Below the pieces are notes generated by a model. That model did no database searches and was not told the origin of the DNA. It was given only the letters and a program-made list of their open reading frames with translations. Position numbers and translations under genes: made by a program. From positions 1 to 40,684 of IMG/VR virus record IMGVR_UViG_3300027985_001840: a DNA stretch of 40,684 nt; one strand, given 5' to 3'. This document shows positions 17,059-27,184 of the stretch, one piece after another. Within the stretch, counting starts at the first letter, position 1. Every line of letters starts with the position of its first letter. Source of the DNA: a virus.

Positions 17059-20000
17059 TTATAAAACCATAGCCGAATCAAAAAACTTTATCGTGCTTGA
17101 CAAGTACGTCAAGGAATCACAGGCTTGCGACAGCTATCAAACAGAAGGTGATCTTGAACGCGAACTAATTGAAGATCTACAAAACCAGGGTTACGAATTT
17201 GTACCTACTATAAACAATCCCGAAGCGATGTTGTCCAATATCCGCATACAGCTTCAAACCCTTAACAATATGAGTTTTTCCAATAGTGAATGGTCCCGAT
17301 TTGTCGAAAGCTATCTGGATAAACCCAGCGATACCATCATAGATAAAACCCGAAAAATACACGATGACTATATCTATGATTTTGTTTTTGACGATGGACA
17401 TATACAGAACATTTACCTGGTGGACAAGAAAAACCTCTCCCGTAACAAAGTACAGGTCATTAAACAGTTTGAGCAAACCGGCAATCAGGTCAACCGCTAT
17501 GACGTCACGATTTTGGTAAATGGCTTGCCCTTGGTACAGATAGAGCTCAAAAAACGCGGAGTCGCCATTCGTGAAGCCTTCAATCAAGTACATCGCTATA
17601 GCAAGGAGAGTTTTAACTCCGAGCAATCCCTGTATAAGTATCTCCAGCTTTTTGTAATATCCAACGGAACCGACAGTCGCTACTTTGCCAATACTACCAA
17701 ACGTGACAAGAACAGCTTTGACTTCACCATGAACTGGGCGAAGTCGGATAACAGCCTCATAAAAGACCTGAAAGATTTTACCGCTACCTTTTTTCAGAAG
17801 AAAACGCTTCTGGAAGTCCTGATCCGCTATTCGGTCTTTGATACAAACAACACCCTTCTCGTCATGCGACCCTATCAAATCGCGGCAACTGAGCGATTGT
17901 ATTGGAAAATTATCAGCTCGTATCAGGCAAAAAACTGGTCAAAGCCCGAAAGCGGCGGGTATGTATGGCATACGACTGGATCGGGGAAGACGCTTACGAG
18001 CTTCAAGGCGGCTCGCCTTGCGACCGAACTCGATTTCATTGATAAGGTTTTTTTCGTCGTCGATCGCAAGGATCTCGACTTCCAGACCATGAAAGAGTAT
18101 CAACGGTTTTCCCCTGATAGCGTCAATGGTTCCGACAACACAGCCGGACTGAAACGCAATATCGAGAAGGACGATAACCGGATCATCGTTACCACCATTC
18201 AGAAACTCAATAACCTGATGAAGACCGAAGACAGCCTACCGATTTACCAAAAACAGGTCGTGTTTATCTTTGATGAATGTCATCGGTCGCAATTCGGCGA
18301 AGCGCAAAAGAACCTTAAAAAGAAATTCAAGTATTTCTATCAGTTCGGTTTTACCGGCACACCCATATTCACCGAGAATGCCGTGGGCGCGGAAACCACG
18401 CAGTCCGTCTTTGGAACCGAACTGCACTCTTATGTAATAACCGACGCGATCCGCGACGAAAAGGTATTGAAATTTAAGGTTGACTATAACGATGTCCGCC
18501 CGCATTTTAAAGCGCTGGAATGTGAGCAAGACGAGCAAAAACTCAATGCAGCCGAAGCAAAGCAGGCGTTCTTGCATCCCGAGCGCATCCGTGAAATTTC
18601 GCAGTATATCCTGGACAAGTACAAGCAAAAGACCCATCGACTCCTTGCCAACGGGACCGGATTTAACGCGATGTTCGCGGTAAGCAGCGTAGACGCTGCT
18701 AAAGTATATTATGAGACCTTCCGCTCTTTGCAAAAAAGCAAGGACAACCCGCTTCGAATCGCCACCATTTTCTCCTTTGCCGCGAACGAAGACCAAAACG
18801 CCATCGGGGAAATAACCGATGAAAGCCTTGAAACGTCGGCAATGGACTCCAGCGCGAAAGAGTTCTTGAATTCCGCGATAAACGATTATAATGCCCTGTT
18901 CAAGACCAACTTCAGCACCGAGAGCAATGGTTTTCAGAATTACTACCGTGATCTTTCCTCACGCGTTAAGAAACAGGAAATTGACTTGCTTATCGTCGTG
19001 GGAATGTTCCTTACGGGTTTTGACGCGCCTACGCTGAACACGCTTTTTGTCGATAAAAACCTTCGTTTTCATGGCCTGATTCAGGCGTATTCCCGGACCA
19101 ACCGCATATATGACGCAACGAAAACATTCGGTAACATCGTCACATTCAGGGACCTGGAACAGGCTACCATTGACGCCATTACGCTCTTTGGCGATAAAAA
19201 CACGCGTAATGTCGTTCTGGAAAAGAGCTATGAAGAGTACATGAAAGGCTTTACCGATATCGCAAGCGGCGAAGCCCGGCGTGGATACCTGGAGGTGGTG
19301 AAAGAACTACAAACCAGATTCCCCAATCCCGATGAAATCGTAACGGAAAAAGACAAAAAAGCTTTTACCAAACTGTTTGGCGAATATCTGCGCGTGGAAA
19401 GCATACTTCAGAATTATGATGAGTTCGCGGGATTACAGGCATTGCAGCACCTTGATACGACGAATCCCGAGGCAGTTGAGGAGTTCAAGGCTAAGTACTA
19501 CTTGAACGACGAAGATATTGCCGCAATGCGGGAAATCAAAGTACCCCCAGCTCGAATGATTCAGGATTACCGGTCGACCTATAATGATATTCGAGATTGG
19601 CTCCGGAGAGAGAGTAACGCGAAACAGAGAGACGAGTCCACGATTGATTGGTCTGATGTCGTTTTCGAAGTTGATCTCTTAAAATCGCAAGAAATCAATC
19701 TCGATTATATCCTCGAGTTGATTTTCGAGAATAACAAAAAGCGCAAAGACAAGACCGCCTTGGTTGAGGATGTTCGGAGACTGATCCGTTCGAGCATCGG
19801 CAACCGCGCAAAGGAAAGTTTGCTCGTCGATTTCATCAATCATACGAATCTTGACGCCATTCAAGATAAAGCGCATGTCATTGACGCCTTTTTTGCATAT
19901 GCCCAGGCGGAACAACAACGCGAAGTCAACGAGTTAATTACCGAAGAAAAACTGAATGAGGAAGCTGCAAGGCGGTATATTACCGTTTCATTGAAACGGG

Positions 20001-20149
20001 AGTACGCCAGTGAAAACGGAACCGAACTCAATGCGATCCTGCCAAAAATGAGTCGGCTGAATCCTCAATATTTAACTATGAAACATACTATTTTCCAGAA
20101 AATTGCAAATTTTGTTGAGAAGTTTAAGGGCGTTGGCGGGAAGATATAA
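17051..20149 (+). CDS. hsdR: Type IC restriction subunit HsdR
   Basis: 1032-residue translocase-endonuclease subunit. PD-(D/E)XK nuclease residues D151, E165 and K167 are at the same numbers as in EcoR124I. The SF2 helicase core has Walker A GSGKT (310-314) and DECH (408-411), then FTGTPIF and the [10 protein letters not shown] motif VI. The C-terminal helical domain ending KFKGVGGKI, which binds HsdM, is intact. Very close match to EcoR124I over the whole length as I recall it. All catalytic residues are present, so restriction should be active. Confidence 0.97.
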   Translation: MSDYKTIAESKNFIVLDKYVKESQACDSYQTEGDLERELIEDLQNQGYEFVPTINNPEAMLSNIRIQLQTLNNMSFSNSEWSRFVESYLDKPSDTIIDKTRKIHDDYIYDFVFDDGHIQNIYLVDKKNLSRNKVQVIKQFEQTGNQVNRYDVTILVNGLPLVQIELKKRGVAIREAFNQVHRYSKESFNSEQSLYKYLQLFVISNGTDSRYFANTTKRDKNSFDFTMNWAKSDNSLIKDLKDFTATFFQKKTLLEVLIRYSVFDTNNTLLVMRPYQIAATERLYWKIISSYQAKNWSKPESGGYVWHTTGSGKTLTSFKAARLATELDFIDKVFFVVDRKDLDFQTMKEYQRFSPDSVNGSDNTAGLKRNIEKDDNRIIVTTIQKLNNLMKTEDSLPIYQKQVVFIFDECHRSQFGEAQKNLKKKFKYFYQFGFTGTPIFTENAVGAETTQSVFGTELHSYVITDAIRDEKVLKFKVDYNDVRPHFKALECEQDEQKLNAAEAKQAFLHPERIREISQYILDKYKQKTHRLLANGTGFNAMFAVSSVDAAKVYYETFRSLQKSKDNPLRIATIFSFAANEDQNAIGEITDESLETSAMDSSAKEFLNSAINDYNALFKTNFSTESNGFQNYYRDLSSRVKKQEIDLLIVVGMFLTGFDAPTLNTLFVDKNLRFHGLIQAYSRTNRIYDATKTFGNIVTFRDLEQATIDAITLFGDKNTRNVVLEKSYEEYMKGFTDIASGEARRGYLEVVKELQTRFPNPDEIVTEKDKKAFTKLFGEYLRVESILQNYDEFAGLQALQHLDTTNPEAVEEFKAKYYLNDEDIAAMREIKVPPARMIQDYRSTYNDIRDWLRRESNAKQRDESTIDWSDVVFEVDLLKSQEINLDYILELIFENNKKRKDKTALVEDVRRLIRSSIGNRAKESLLVDFINHTNLDAIQDKAHVIDAFFAYAQAEQQREVNELITEEKLNEEAARRYITVSLKREYASENGTELNAILPKMSRLNPQYLTMKHTIFQKIANFVEKFKGVGGKI

Positions 20150-20258
20150 TGAAATTTTGTCGTCAATAGTGTTGATTCAGATTTCTGAATTAATTCTTAT
20201 CTATACATTCTCAAGTATAACTGAGATTGCGTGGGTGATAGTTATTTATGTATATATG

Positions 20259-22552
20259 TTAGGATTCCCAATGTGCCTGAATATAACTTACCGTTTCTTC
20301 AGGATCGAGGCTTTGTATTGAAGCCGCTGCTCTGATAAAAAATAACTTCTCATTATCCTTTGAAACAAATATTGGTTTCTTAGCTCTTTCGACAGATACA
20401 ATGCAAATTTCGATATCAGATATTTTCTCGACTGATGACTTGATATATGAGAATCCAAATTTCTGGAAATATTTTATTAATAAACTATTAAGATAAAGAA
20501 TGAAACCGTCCTTGTTCTTTTTAGATAATGTTTGGTAATCATTGCTTAATCCAAGTAATCCAGAGTCATCATCTACGCCAATATATAGTATACCACCATC
20601 TGTGTTAAGAAAGCCTGCTATTGATTTTATTACCATAAACTCAAGTTCTTTGTTTAATTGTTTTGTTTTATAATCGTAACGAAGACTTGATTTGAATTCT
20701 GTTTTACCGGATTCTCCATCCTGGATAATTTGACCGTGATCAATCTTGTCTTCTTTGCTTGATGTATTTGTGTCCTTTTCGAGTAATTGTAGGTATACTA
20801 TTTTGTTCTTTTCGATTTTCTTAAAAAGTGTACTCCTGTCAGAAATAATGCTGTAGACGCTTGCCTTAACTTCACCTTCAGATGCTAATTGATTAACAAT
20901 ATCACTTAATTTTAAAATACGAGTGTCCTGATTCGATAACATTTCTATGATTCTATTAACTGTTTTAACTTGCTTTGACTGACCTGAATTTGATGGCAAC
21001 TTCTTTTCTGGATCAATGAGATAGTAGACACGGTTATTCTCTTTTTTCTTAACAAGCATAGTAATTGAAGTAAATCGATTATAGCAGTTGCCTTCTTTCC
21101 AATTAATTCCAGAAGTGATGAGCTCTTGCTGGAGTTCCTTACTAGTATATTGTTTGTTTGGATTCTTCTCCGCAATATGCAATAATATATCTTCAAGTTT
21201 TTCACGTGAGACACATTCACGAGTATGTTCAACAGGTATGGTATAATGCCGGTTCCATTCTTTTAATGCGAATACTCCGCGGTCGACATTGATAAACTTA
21301 TCGCGATGTTGGTTTATTATTGAACTGATTGAAGATTCTTTAACGTCATGTCTAAAACCTGAAATATATGAAAAAAGGTCTCTAACAGTACATTCATGAT
21401 TATAGTGATAAAAGGCTTTCTCAATTAATTCTACGATTGATGAAGAATCATTATTCCAGACAGTTAAACCCCATTTACCTGTCTTTCCAATTGAGGAGAA
21501 TAGCGGGGATGAAACAAGTTGATTTTTCATCGATGTACACGTTGCCTGACTATCCATATCTGACTTTGTCAAGCGATGACGTATTTCTCTCCAAATATCA
21601 GTTGCATGCATTACTTCGTTTTTTTCATACAGAACTCGATAAGCACAATCTTTTAATGATCGTAATTTATGAAAAGAAATCTGAAAAAAAACTTTTTCAG
21701 CATTTTCTATTTGTTCAACATAGGGTAGGATTCCAATTACTATTTCTATTAACTCTTTTGTAATTTTCTTTTTCTTGCGCAGCGCAATCACTATCTCAAT
21801 AAAGGGGACAGGAATTACCATGTCTTGTAAATACGTTATTAATGTATTACAAGTTAGTACAAAATCCTGATATGTATATGAGTTGTTAACAATGAAGACT
21901 TGAGTACCATTAAAATCATAATCACTTACATTTCCTACTGCTAAAAGTAACAAAATTATACCATTCTGTGTATCAACATTAGGCATGCCATTTGCAGTAA
22001 AAACAGATGATATATAATCACTCGTTATGATTTTCTGATTCTGAATATTGGCTTTGATTTCAGTAAAGGTATCAATAAGTTTCTTATCCAGTCTACAATA
22101 TGGGTTCTTTATTACTGAGCCCTCTAGTAAAGATGATAGTTTTTGAAGGTGTTTGGTTTCAATTTGTTGTACTCTTTGACGACTTATATCATAGAACAAG
22201 CCAATATCTTCGAATGTATATCGTTTATTTCCATTTAATGAGAAACGTTTTTCGATAATGTCTTTTGCCTTTCGATCGTTTAATAAAAGAAAATAGTCGG
22301 TAACAAATTGGTTAAAGTCATTGATTAGTAAATCGTGTTTTGTTATCGGCAAGATGGGTTCGCATTCCTTAAGATATGCTTCTTTTACATTTTGAGGGGT
22401 TGATACAATTTGCTTTCGAAATTGAAGGAGATCCTCCTCCGAGGCCTGCCCTACCGATTCTATCTTCTTGAAATCAGAAACTTTTATTCGTAAAACATCG
22501 TCTACAGTTCTACATTCTGCTAAATTCAGTTTCTTAAACAACCTACTAGGAA
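20259..22552 (-). pseudogene. C-terminal 88% of an IS-split alphaCTD/sigma4/HTH/AlbA_2 protein
   Basis: The coding frame continues from 22552 down to 20259 and encodes, in order: an RNA polymerase alpha-CTD-like helix-hairpin-helix (LNLAECRTVDDVLRI ... IESVG), a sigma-70 region-4-like helix-turn-helix (YTFEDIGLFYDISRQRVQQI), several winged-helix/HARE-like segments (e.g. ATDIWREIRHRL; YTSKELQQELITSG), and a C-terminal AlbA_2/Schlafen-type domain (SGKTEFKSSLRYD, FLNTDGGILYIGVDDDSGLLG). AlbA_2 modules occur in many defence proteins. Joined to 24991-25294 and without the IS, the frame gives about 865 residues. An ORF reading into the IS end could make a truncated 773-residue form. It is convergent to hsdR. 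Confidence 0.85.
22544..22552. repeat. Left copy of the IS target-site duplication
   Basis: TACTAGGAA, identical to 24982-24990 on the other side of the element. Confidence 0.85.
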
Positions 22553-22601
22553 TGTATTCCGTCAAGTGAAAATACCCCAAAAAAGCGTGTAAAAATACCC
22601 A

Positions 22602-23381
22602 TCAGGCGACGGGTACTTTTACCCGGTTTTTTTGTCGCATGAGCGCATGCTTCATGCGGTAACTCTCTCCTTCGAACAACACGATATAACCATGGTGAGC
22701 AAGCCGGTCGATCATGGCGGCAGCCATCTGGTCGTCGGTCATGATCGATCCCCACTTCGAGAACTCAAGATTCGTCGTAAGGATCAAGCTCCGCTGCTCA
22801 TAACAATCGGAGATGACTCTGAATAGCAATTGTGCTCCTTCGCGGCTAACAGGGACATAGCCCCATTCGTCTATGACGAGCAACTCCGCCTTTAAAATAC
22901 TCCGAAGTAGTTTCTCAAGCGTACCTGCGGCGAGCGCCTCGGAAAGAAGGACGACGAGCTGGGCTGCCGTGAAGAACTTGACCCGAAAACCGAGCTCGCA
23001 GGATCGCACGCCCAACGCAATCGCGAGATGGGTCTTGCCGGTTCCGACCGGTCCGTACAGGACGAGGTTTTTCTTCTCGGTAACGAACGAGCATGATTCA
23101 AGGTCTTTCCTGCTCACCAGAGGCGGAAACGTGCAGGATCCATCCTCGTATGTCTCAAGCGTTTTATAGACGGGGAACGCGGCCTCCCGAAGAAGCCGTG
23201 CCCGTCGAGTCTCCTCACGGTTTGCAATCTCGGCCTCAAGCACGCGAAGCAGAAATTTCTCGTTTATCGCGTTCGCTTCTTCCTCGCAGATACCGATTGC
23301 CGTTTGACTGAACGTCACCTTTTTCAGCATGAGCGAAATCGCCTTTCGCGTATCGGAACGGTTGGTTCGTTGCTGTCTCAT
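22602..23381 (-). CDS. istB: IS21 transposition helper ATPase IstB
   Basis: 259-residue AAA+ DnaC/DnaA-like ATPase that assists IstA and selects target DNA. Walker A is GPVGTGKT, Walker B is LLVIDEWGY, and sensor-type LILTTNLEFSKW follows. Length is normal for IstB. It overlaps istA by ATGA (23378-23381), so the two are translationally coupled. Confidence 0.95.
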   Translation of the reverse strand: MRQQRTNRSDTRKAISLMLKKVTFSQTAIGICEEEANAINEKFLLRVLEAEIANREETRRARLLREAAFPVYKTLETYEDGSCTFPPLVSRKDLESCSFVTEKKNLVLYGPVGTGKTHLAIALGVRSCELGFRVKFFTAAQLVVLLSEALAAGTLEKLLRSILKAELLVIDEWGYVPVSREGAQLLFRVISDCYEQRSLILTTNLEFSKWGSIMTDDQMAAAMIDRLAHHGYIVLFEGESYRMKHALMRQKNRVKVPVA

Positions 23382-24847
23382 AGTACGCTCCCTTCGCCAT
23401 GAATGAGAGCCGAGTCGTATACGGCGAGATTCGGACCCGAGTCGGGAATCTCGCCGAAGATATCGTACGCCTTCCGGGCGGCGAGCGCCTGCAGGCTGAA
23501 CTCATCGTCGGTTCCGCGCTTCACAGCTTCCTCAAGAGCCGACAGCGCTGCGTCAAAACCATAGTGCTCGGCGTTTTTGCCGAGAGACCGCAACAGTTCG
23601 CTTCGTCGGGACTGGGGCATTTCGTCGATGATGGACCGGCTATCGCCGTCCAGTTTGTTCCTGAGTTCGCAGTTTTTCCACGCGCCGCTTTTCTTGACGA
23701 GCATGTCGATACTCGTCAGGTAATCGGTCGAGTCCGACCGGCATGAGCCGTAAACCCTTGCGTGGCATGCGATTGTCTCTCCCGACTCGGAATAGACGGT
23801 TATTGCGTGGGCGCCGAGCCCGACGACAATGTTCGCGTATGCGTTTTCCGGTCGCGTCGAATACCAGTGATTCGAGTCGGTACAGAATTTGCCATACCCG
23901 TCTGTCCTGTATTTGACCAAGCGCTCGACCCGAAACGGTTTCGCGGGAAGCGGCGCGAGAGCCGCCTTGTCCTGCTTGAAAAGCTCGGCGATCGGTTTGC
24001 CCTTCTTGTAATGTTCCCGTTCAAAGTCCCGTTCGCATGTCGACAGTAATTCGTTGTTCCACGAAATCATATCCGTTACCGCAGGGATCGGAACGAACAG
24101 ATTCCGGCGAATATAGCCGACCTTGTTTTCCACGTTCCCTTTTTCCTGTCCGCTTTCCGGATTGCAGAAGGTTACTGAAAAACCATAATGGCACTTGAAC
24201 CGGAGAAACAGTTCGGAATACAGAACCTGATCGCGAACGCGTCGACCCACGCCCGTCGCGTTGTCGAAGACGATCCGCAGGGGAACGCCGCCGATGTGAT
24301 TGAATATGTCGAGCAGTCCCTGACAGACGCATTCCGCGGTCTCTCCGCCAAAGCATTGCGTGTACGCCGCGTTGCTGAACGGAAAGCTCAAAACAAAGTA
24401 TTTCCGGCTTTTCTTCTCGCCGTTTTCGAGTACGTCGGCTTCCCCAAAATCGGCTTGAGCCTCTCCTGGGAACCAGACGAGTTCGAGCGCTCCATCGGCG
24501 GCGACGCGGGCTTTTCTGGCCGTTTTCAGATACCGCTGAACGATGGAGTACGAGCAGTCAAAGTCGGGATGCAGTTCCGTGAGCCGGACGAATACCCGTT
24601 GCGCGGTATGCCTTTGCTTGTATCTCATGCGGCGATCTTCGTCGAGCCAGAGGTCTATCTCGCTTTTCCAGCGATCGAGTTTTGAGCCTCGCTGTGTTCG
24701 TTCAGAAAGTTCGTCGTTGAAGCTTTCCTTTTGCATGTAAGCGGACACCGTTTTTCGGTTGATTCCGAGTCGTCGTGAGATCTCTACTGGTCCGTACCCC
24801 TGGCGTTGCAGTTCCTTCACTTCGTCAATCTGGTTCATGGTCAGCAT
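23378..24847 (-). CDS. istA: IS21 transposase IstA
   Basis: 489-residue DDE transposase. An N-terminal helix-turn-helix (VKELQRQGYGPVEISRRLGINRKTV, about 7-31) binds the terminal repeats, and an RNase H-like core carries the first Asp in QADFGEAD, the second in IVFDNATG and the Glu in GQEKGNVENKVGY. The C-terminal Mu-type beta region is present. Full length for the family, with no frameshift seen. Confidence 0.95.
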   Translation of the reverse strand: MLTMNQIDEVKELQRQGYGPVEISRRLGINRKTVSAYMQKESFNDELSERTQRGSKLDRWKSEIDLWLDEDRRMRYKQRHTAQRVFVRLTELHPDFDCSYSIVQRYLKTARKARVAADGALELVWFPGEAQADFGEADVLENGEKKSRKYFVLSFPFSNAAYTQCFGGETAECVCQGLLDIFNHIGGVPLRIVFDNATGVGRRVRDQVLYSELFLRFKCHYGFSVTFCNPESGQEKGNVENKVGYIRRNLFVPIPAVTDMISWNNELLSTCERDFEREHYKKGKPIAELFKQDKAALAPLPAKPFRVERLVKYRTDGYGKFCTDSNHWYSTRPENAYANIVVGLGAHAITVYSESGETIACHARVYGSCRSDSTDYLTSIDMLVKKSGAWKNCELRNKLDGDSRSIIDEMPQSRRSELLRSLGKNAEHYGFDAALSALEEAVKRGTDDEFSLQALAARKAYDIFGEIPDSGPNLAVYDSALIHGEGSVL

Positions 24848-24981
24848 TCCTTTCCTCCCCGTAGAACGATTCTACAGGGAGGTAAACCGCCAAAATACCC
24901 ACGCTTTTTCGGGGTATTTTTGACGCTTTTTTGGTCCATTCCAGTTTGCTTTTTCTGGGTACTTTCAGGTTACGCTAAACA

Positions 24982-24990
24982 TACTAGGAA
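24982..24990. repeat. Right copy of the IS target-site duplication
   Basis: TACTAGGAA, matching 22544-22552. Deleting one copy and the IS joins codons ATT CCT AGT to AGG TTG TTT and restores the AlbA_2 gene frame. Confidence 0.85.
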
Positions 24991-25294
24991 TAAGGGATGT
25001 CAGATATTTTATTTCGATTGACCTGATTTCGTGGGGAATAGCAGAATACTCTTCATGAACATGATTGTTATTATACAGCAGCTTTTCGGGTTCATTATCA
25101 ATCATGAATTTTAAGTTTCGGTATAACTCAATTGTTTTTGCTCCGATTGATTTAACCTTTGAGAAATCTTCGATACTAAATGCTTTGATGTCCTGTATAT
25201 TTCGTAAACCCAACATGTTGAGTTTATTCATTAAAATATTGGGTATCTGTGTTTTGATCTCTGACAGTTCAATCTGGCTTAGTTCTTTATCCAT
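24982..25294 (-). pseudogene. N-terminal part of the IS-split AlbA_2 protein
   Basis: First 104 codons of the interrupted gene, from ATG 25294. It contains an alpha-CTD-like helix-hairpin-helix (LGLRNIQDIKAFSIEDFSKVKSIGAKTIELYRNLK, given here only as the span of about residues 27-61), which resembles the second copy behind the IS. The frame then runs five codons (MFSVT) into the IS and stops, giving a 109-residue fragment. No clear Shine-Dalgarno is seen before the ATG. A HhH domain alone might still bind DNA or polymerase, but loss of function is likelier. Confidence 0.8.
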
Positions 25295-25436
25295 GTTTTT
25301 CTGCTTATAAATATGTGATACCGATTGCGAATATATAAAGCTTCATAATGGTCGCCATTTTGCGCCCAAGAAAATGGTATCGCCGTTTTCCTAAAAGAGA
25401 TAAAGAAGCTGTATTTTACGTTTTTTATATGATTTT

Positions 25437-25545
25437 CTAGCATATATGCTAGTTTATCTCAGATTGGATAGTTGGACAAGAATTTTTCTGGTGTAATACA
25501 TAGTGGATAACTAACTATCCTGCGGTATATATAGCGGTATGTTGC
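25437..25545. promoter_or_regulatory. Cluster of palindromes in the divergent promoter region
   Basis: The AT-rich gap between the leftward AlbA_2 gene and the rightward cargo genes holds a perfect 16-bp palindrome CTAGCATATATGCTAG (25437-25452), an inverted pair GGATAGTT (25467)/AACTATCC (25513), and a direct repeat GCGGTAT (25522 and 25534). These are operator-like and could control both directions. Confidence 0.45.
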
Positions 25546-25597
25546 AATGAAAGGTTGATAAAACACCATAAATAGCGTAATTAATACCAAAAACGTC

Positions 25598-25625
25598 TTG
25601 ACATGTTTAATGAGAATGCTATAAT
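25598..25625 (+). promoter_or_regulatory. Strong sigma70-type promoter
   Basis: TTGACA (25598-25603), 16-bp spacer, TATAAT (25620-25625), with TGC before the -10 (extended -10). Transcription would start near 25632 and read the four cargo genes to the right. It is the best housekeeping promoter in the window. Confidence 0.85.
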
Positions 25626-25879
25626 GACGATTGGGTTTTTGGAACTTGCAGAAGCGGAACTAAGAATCTGACTATTTACTTTGGAGGAAGGAAATAGCCT
25701 GACGAAACCACCGCTGTTGGAATGCATTTGAAAAAGGACGAATCAGTTAACGTAAAGTACATTACCATGCATCGTTTCAAAAAGTCAACAGGTATATCCC
25801 GACTTTTTCCTTCCACACTTTTTCTTAACCGATTTGAAATGCAGAATCCAGTCAAGCGGCAATGCAGGAGGTGTTAACT
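25626..25879 (+). other. Long untranslated leader, possible small RNA
   Basis: About 245 nt between the promoter and the first start codon, with no ORF of note. AAAAAGTC (25779-25786) pairs with GACTTTTT (25801-25808), followed by CC and T-rich sequence, which could end a roughly 180-nt small RNA or attenuate the operon. An isolated GGAGGAAGG at 25684-25692 leads to no clear start. Nothing here matches an RNA family I know. Confidence 0.35.
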
Positions 25880-26104
25880 ATGCCCAATAGTTACACCAAA
25901 TTTGAACTGGAGGCATTGCGAGAAATCGCAATGTCTCAACCTGACGGGTGCCTCACGTATCAACGACCAGTTGATCTTGAGACACGATTCTATTCCCTTA
26001 CTGGTTCCACCAGGCGGCATGGACCGCTTTACATGGCTTGGTGGCGCATGACAAACGGGTATTACGACGGTGTTCTCGGGGTAAACCGGGAACCGGCGGC
26101 GTAA
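25880..26104 (+). CDS. Hypothetical 74-residue protein
   Basis: Starts at ATG 25880, 7 nt after AGGAGGTG (25866-25873), so translation is well supported. The product has a leucine-rich N-terminal helix and a C-terminal stretch rich in W, Y and G (YMAWWRMTNGYYDGVLGV). No family recognised. First gene of the cargo operon driven by the promoter at 25598. Confidence 0.6.
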   Translation: MPNSYTKFELEALREIAMSQPDGCLTYQRPVDLETRFYSLTGSTRRHGPLYMAWWRMTNGYYDGVLGVNREPAA

Positions 26105-26112
26105 TTCAGTGT

Positions 26113-26143
26113 TTCCGCATGGCTCTTTTGAAGCCATGCGGAA
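26113..26143 (+). terminator. Intergenic hairpin, terminator-like
   Basis: Perfect 12-bp stem TTCCGCATGGCT/AGCCATGCGGAA with a 7-nt loop, followed by TTATTATG. The T-run is weak, so it may reduce rather than stop transcription into the next genes, or stabilise the upstream mRNA. Confidence 0.55.
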
Positions 26144-26165
26144 TTATTATGACAGGAGATATACA

Positions 26166-26357
26166 ATGACTTATAGATTCAAAACCGGTGATACTTCACC
26201 AATCAAGGCTTCATACGACTGGGACGGGTATACCGATGGTACATACTCGCCACAACCGACCGCAAACGAAAAGAAGATCCCCATGGATAGGGGAGACACT
26301 TTTCCTCCCGTGCGATCCTGTAATAAAGGGGCGTACTGGAAGACTGTAACGTATTAA
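26166..26357 (+). CDS. YjzC-like small protein
   Basis: 63 residues from ATG 26166, preceded by AGGAG at 26155-26159. The pattern F-K-x-G (RFKTGDTSP), a G-x-Y segment, and late DRGDTFPPVRSC with a W near the end follows the YjzC family of small proteins (function unknown). An in-frame extension upstream to 26109 runs through the hairpin and has no start signal. Confidence 0.6.
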   Translation: MTYRFKTGDTSPIKASYDWDGYTDGTYSPQPTANEKKIPMDRGDTFPPVRSCNKGAYWKTVTY

Positions 26358-26460
26358 ATCCATTTCCCTGTGTCCGTGTGGCACAGGGAAACTTGATACT
26401 GTTTGTAATTACAAATGGTTCATCTTGTGGTAGTCTTGAAATTAAAGGGAGTAAAAAAAC

Positions 26461-27183
26461 TTGGAGCACGAAATAAAACCGATTCTTAATGTGTATTGTG
26501 ATGAAAGCTGTCATATCTTGAATGACCATCAGAAGTATATGGGTTTTGGTTCGGTTTCTGCACCCGTTGAAACAGTTCGTTCTCATTCGCTGGCAATACG
26601 ACACATAAAAGAGCAATTTCATTGTACTAGTGAAATGAAATGGACGAAAGTATCACCTAAAAATATCCCATTCTATACTGCAATCATTGAGTATTTTTTT
26701 AATAATACAGATTTGAGCTTTCGTGCTGTCGTTGTGCATGACAAGGATGAATTACGACATGAAACCTTCAATCAGGGGAGTCACGATCTTTTTTATTACA
26801 AAATGTACTATTACTTAATCCGTGGGCTTACGTATATCCACGATTCTGATACTTTTCATGTATATCTGGACATCAAGGATACCAAAGGTTCTCTAAAGGT
26901 AAAAAAGCTGAAGGAAGTAATTTCAAATTCGCTTCATGATTTTGAACAGCGCCGAGTTCCCCGTATACAAGTGATCCGGTCTGATGAAGCGGAACTGATG
27001 CAATTGACTGATTTCCTTCTAGGTTCGATTATGTATGCAACAAGAGGGTTGGATACTAGTTCTGCAAAGCAGGAGATAACCCGGTTGGTTCAAGAACGTG
27101 CAGGATATGCCCTGACAAAATCTACAGAACCATGGGCTGAAAAATTCAATCTTTTTCATTTCTGGCCAAGAAAGGAGGCCTGA
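26461..27183 (+). CDS. DUF3800 family protein
   Basis: 240-residue putative RNase H-fold nuclease. The N-terminal VYCDESCH (D-E motif), the central VYLDIKDTKG and the late QLTDFLLGSIMYA segment are the hallmark positions of DUF3800, a family common in mobile elements and defence islands with no settled function. Start is TTG 26461, 9 nt after GGGAG (26447-26451). It lies one base before the next gene, suggesting joint work of the two products. Confidence 0.8.
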   Translation: MEHEIKPILNVYCDESCHILNDHQKYMGFGSVSAPVETVRSHSLAIRHIKEQFHCTSEMKWTKVSPKNIPFYTAIIEYFFNNTDLSFRAVVVHDKDELRHETFNQGSHDLFYYKMYYYLIRGLTYIHDSDTFHVYLDIKDTKGSLKVKKLKEVISNSLHDFEQRRVPRIQVIRSDEAELMQLTDFLLGSIMYATRGLDTSSAKQEITRLVQERAGYALTKSTEPWAEKFNLFHFWPRKEA

Positions 27184-27184
27184 A

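Larger units (their letters stand above)
22553..24981 (-). mobile_element. IS21-family insertion sequence
   Basis: 2429-bp element with istA and istB on the minus strand. The ends read TG...CA as in the IS21 family and form imperfect inverted repeats (19 of 26 positions: TGTATTCCGTCAAGTGAAAA at left versus TGTTTAGCGTAACCTGAAAG at right). Internal repeats of the type AAAATACCCC(A/G)AAAAAGCG occur near both ends, the multiple transposase-binding repeats usual for IS21. It is flanked by a 9-bp duplication and interrupts the AlbA_2 gene without other loss. Both genes appear intact, so the element may still be active. Confidence 0.95.

Noticed and set aside
25626-25879. Type III toxin-antitoxin RNA repeats in the leader
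   Set aside because: No tandem repeats of suitable length; only one weak terminator-like hairpin.
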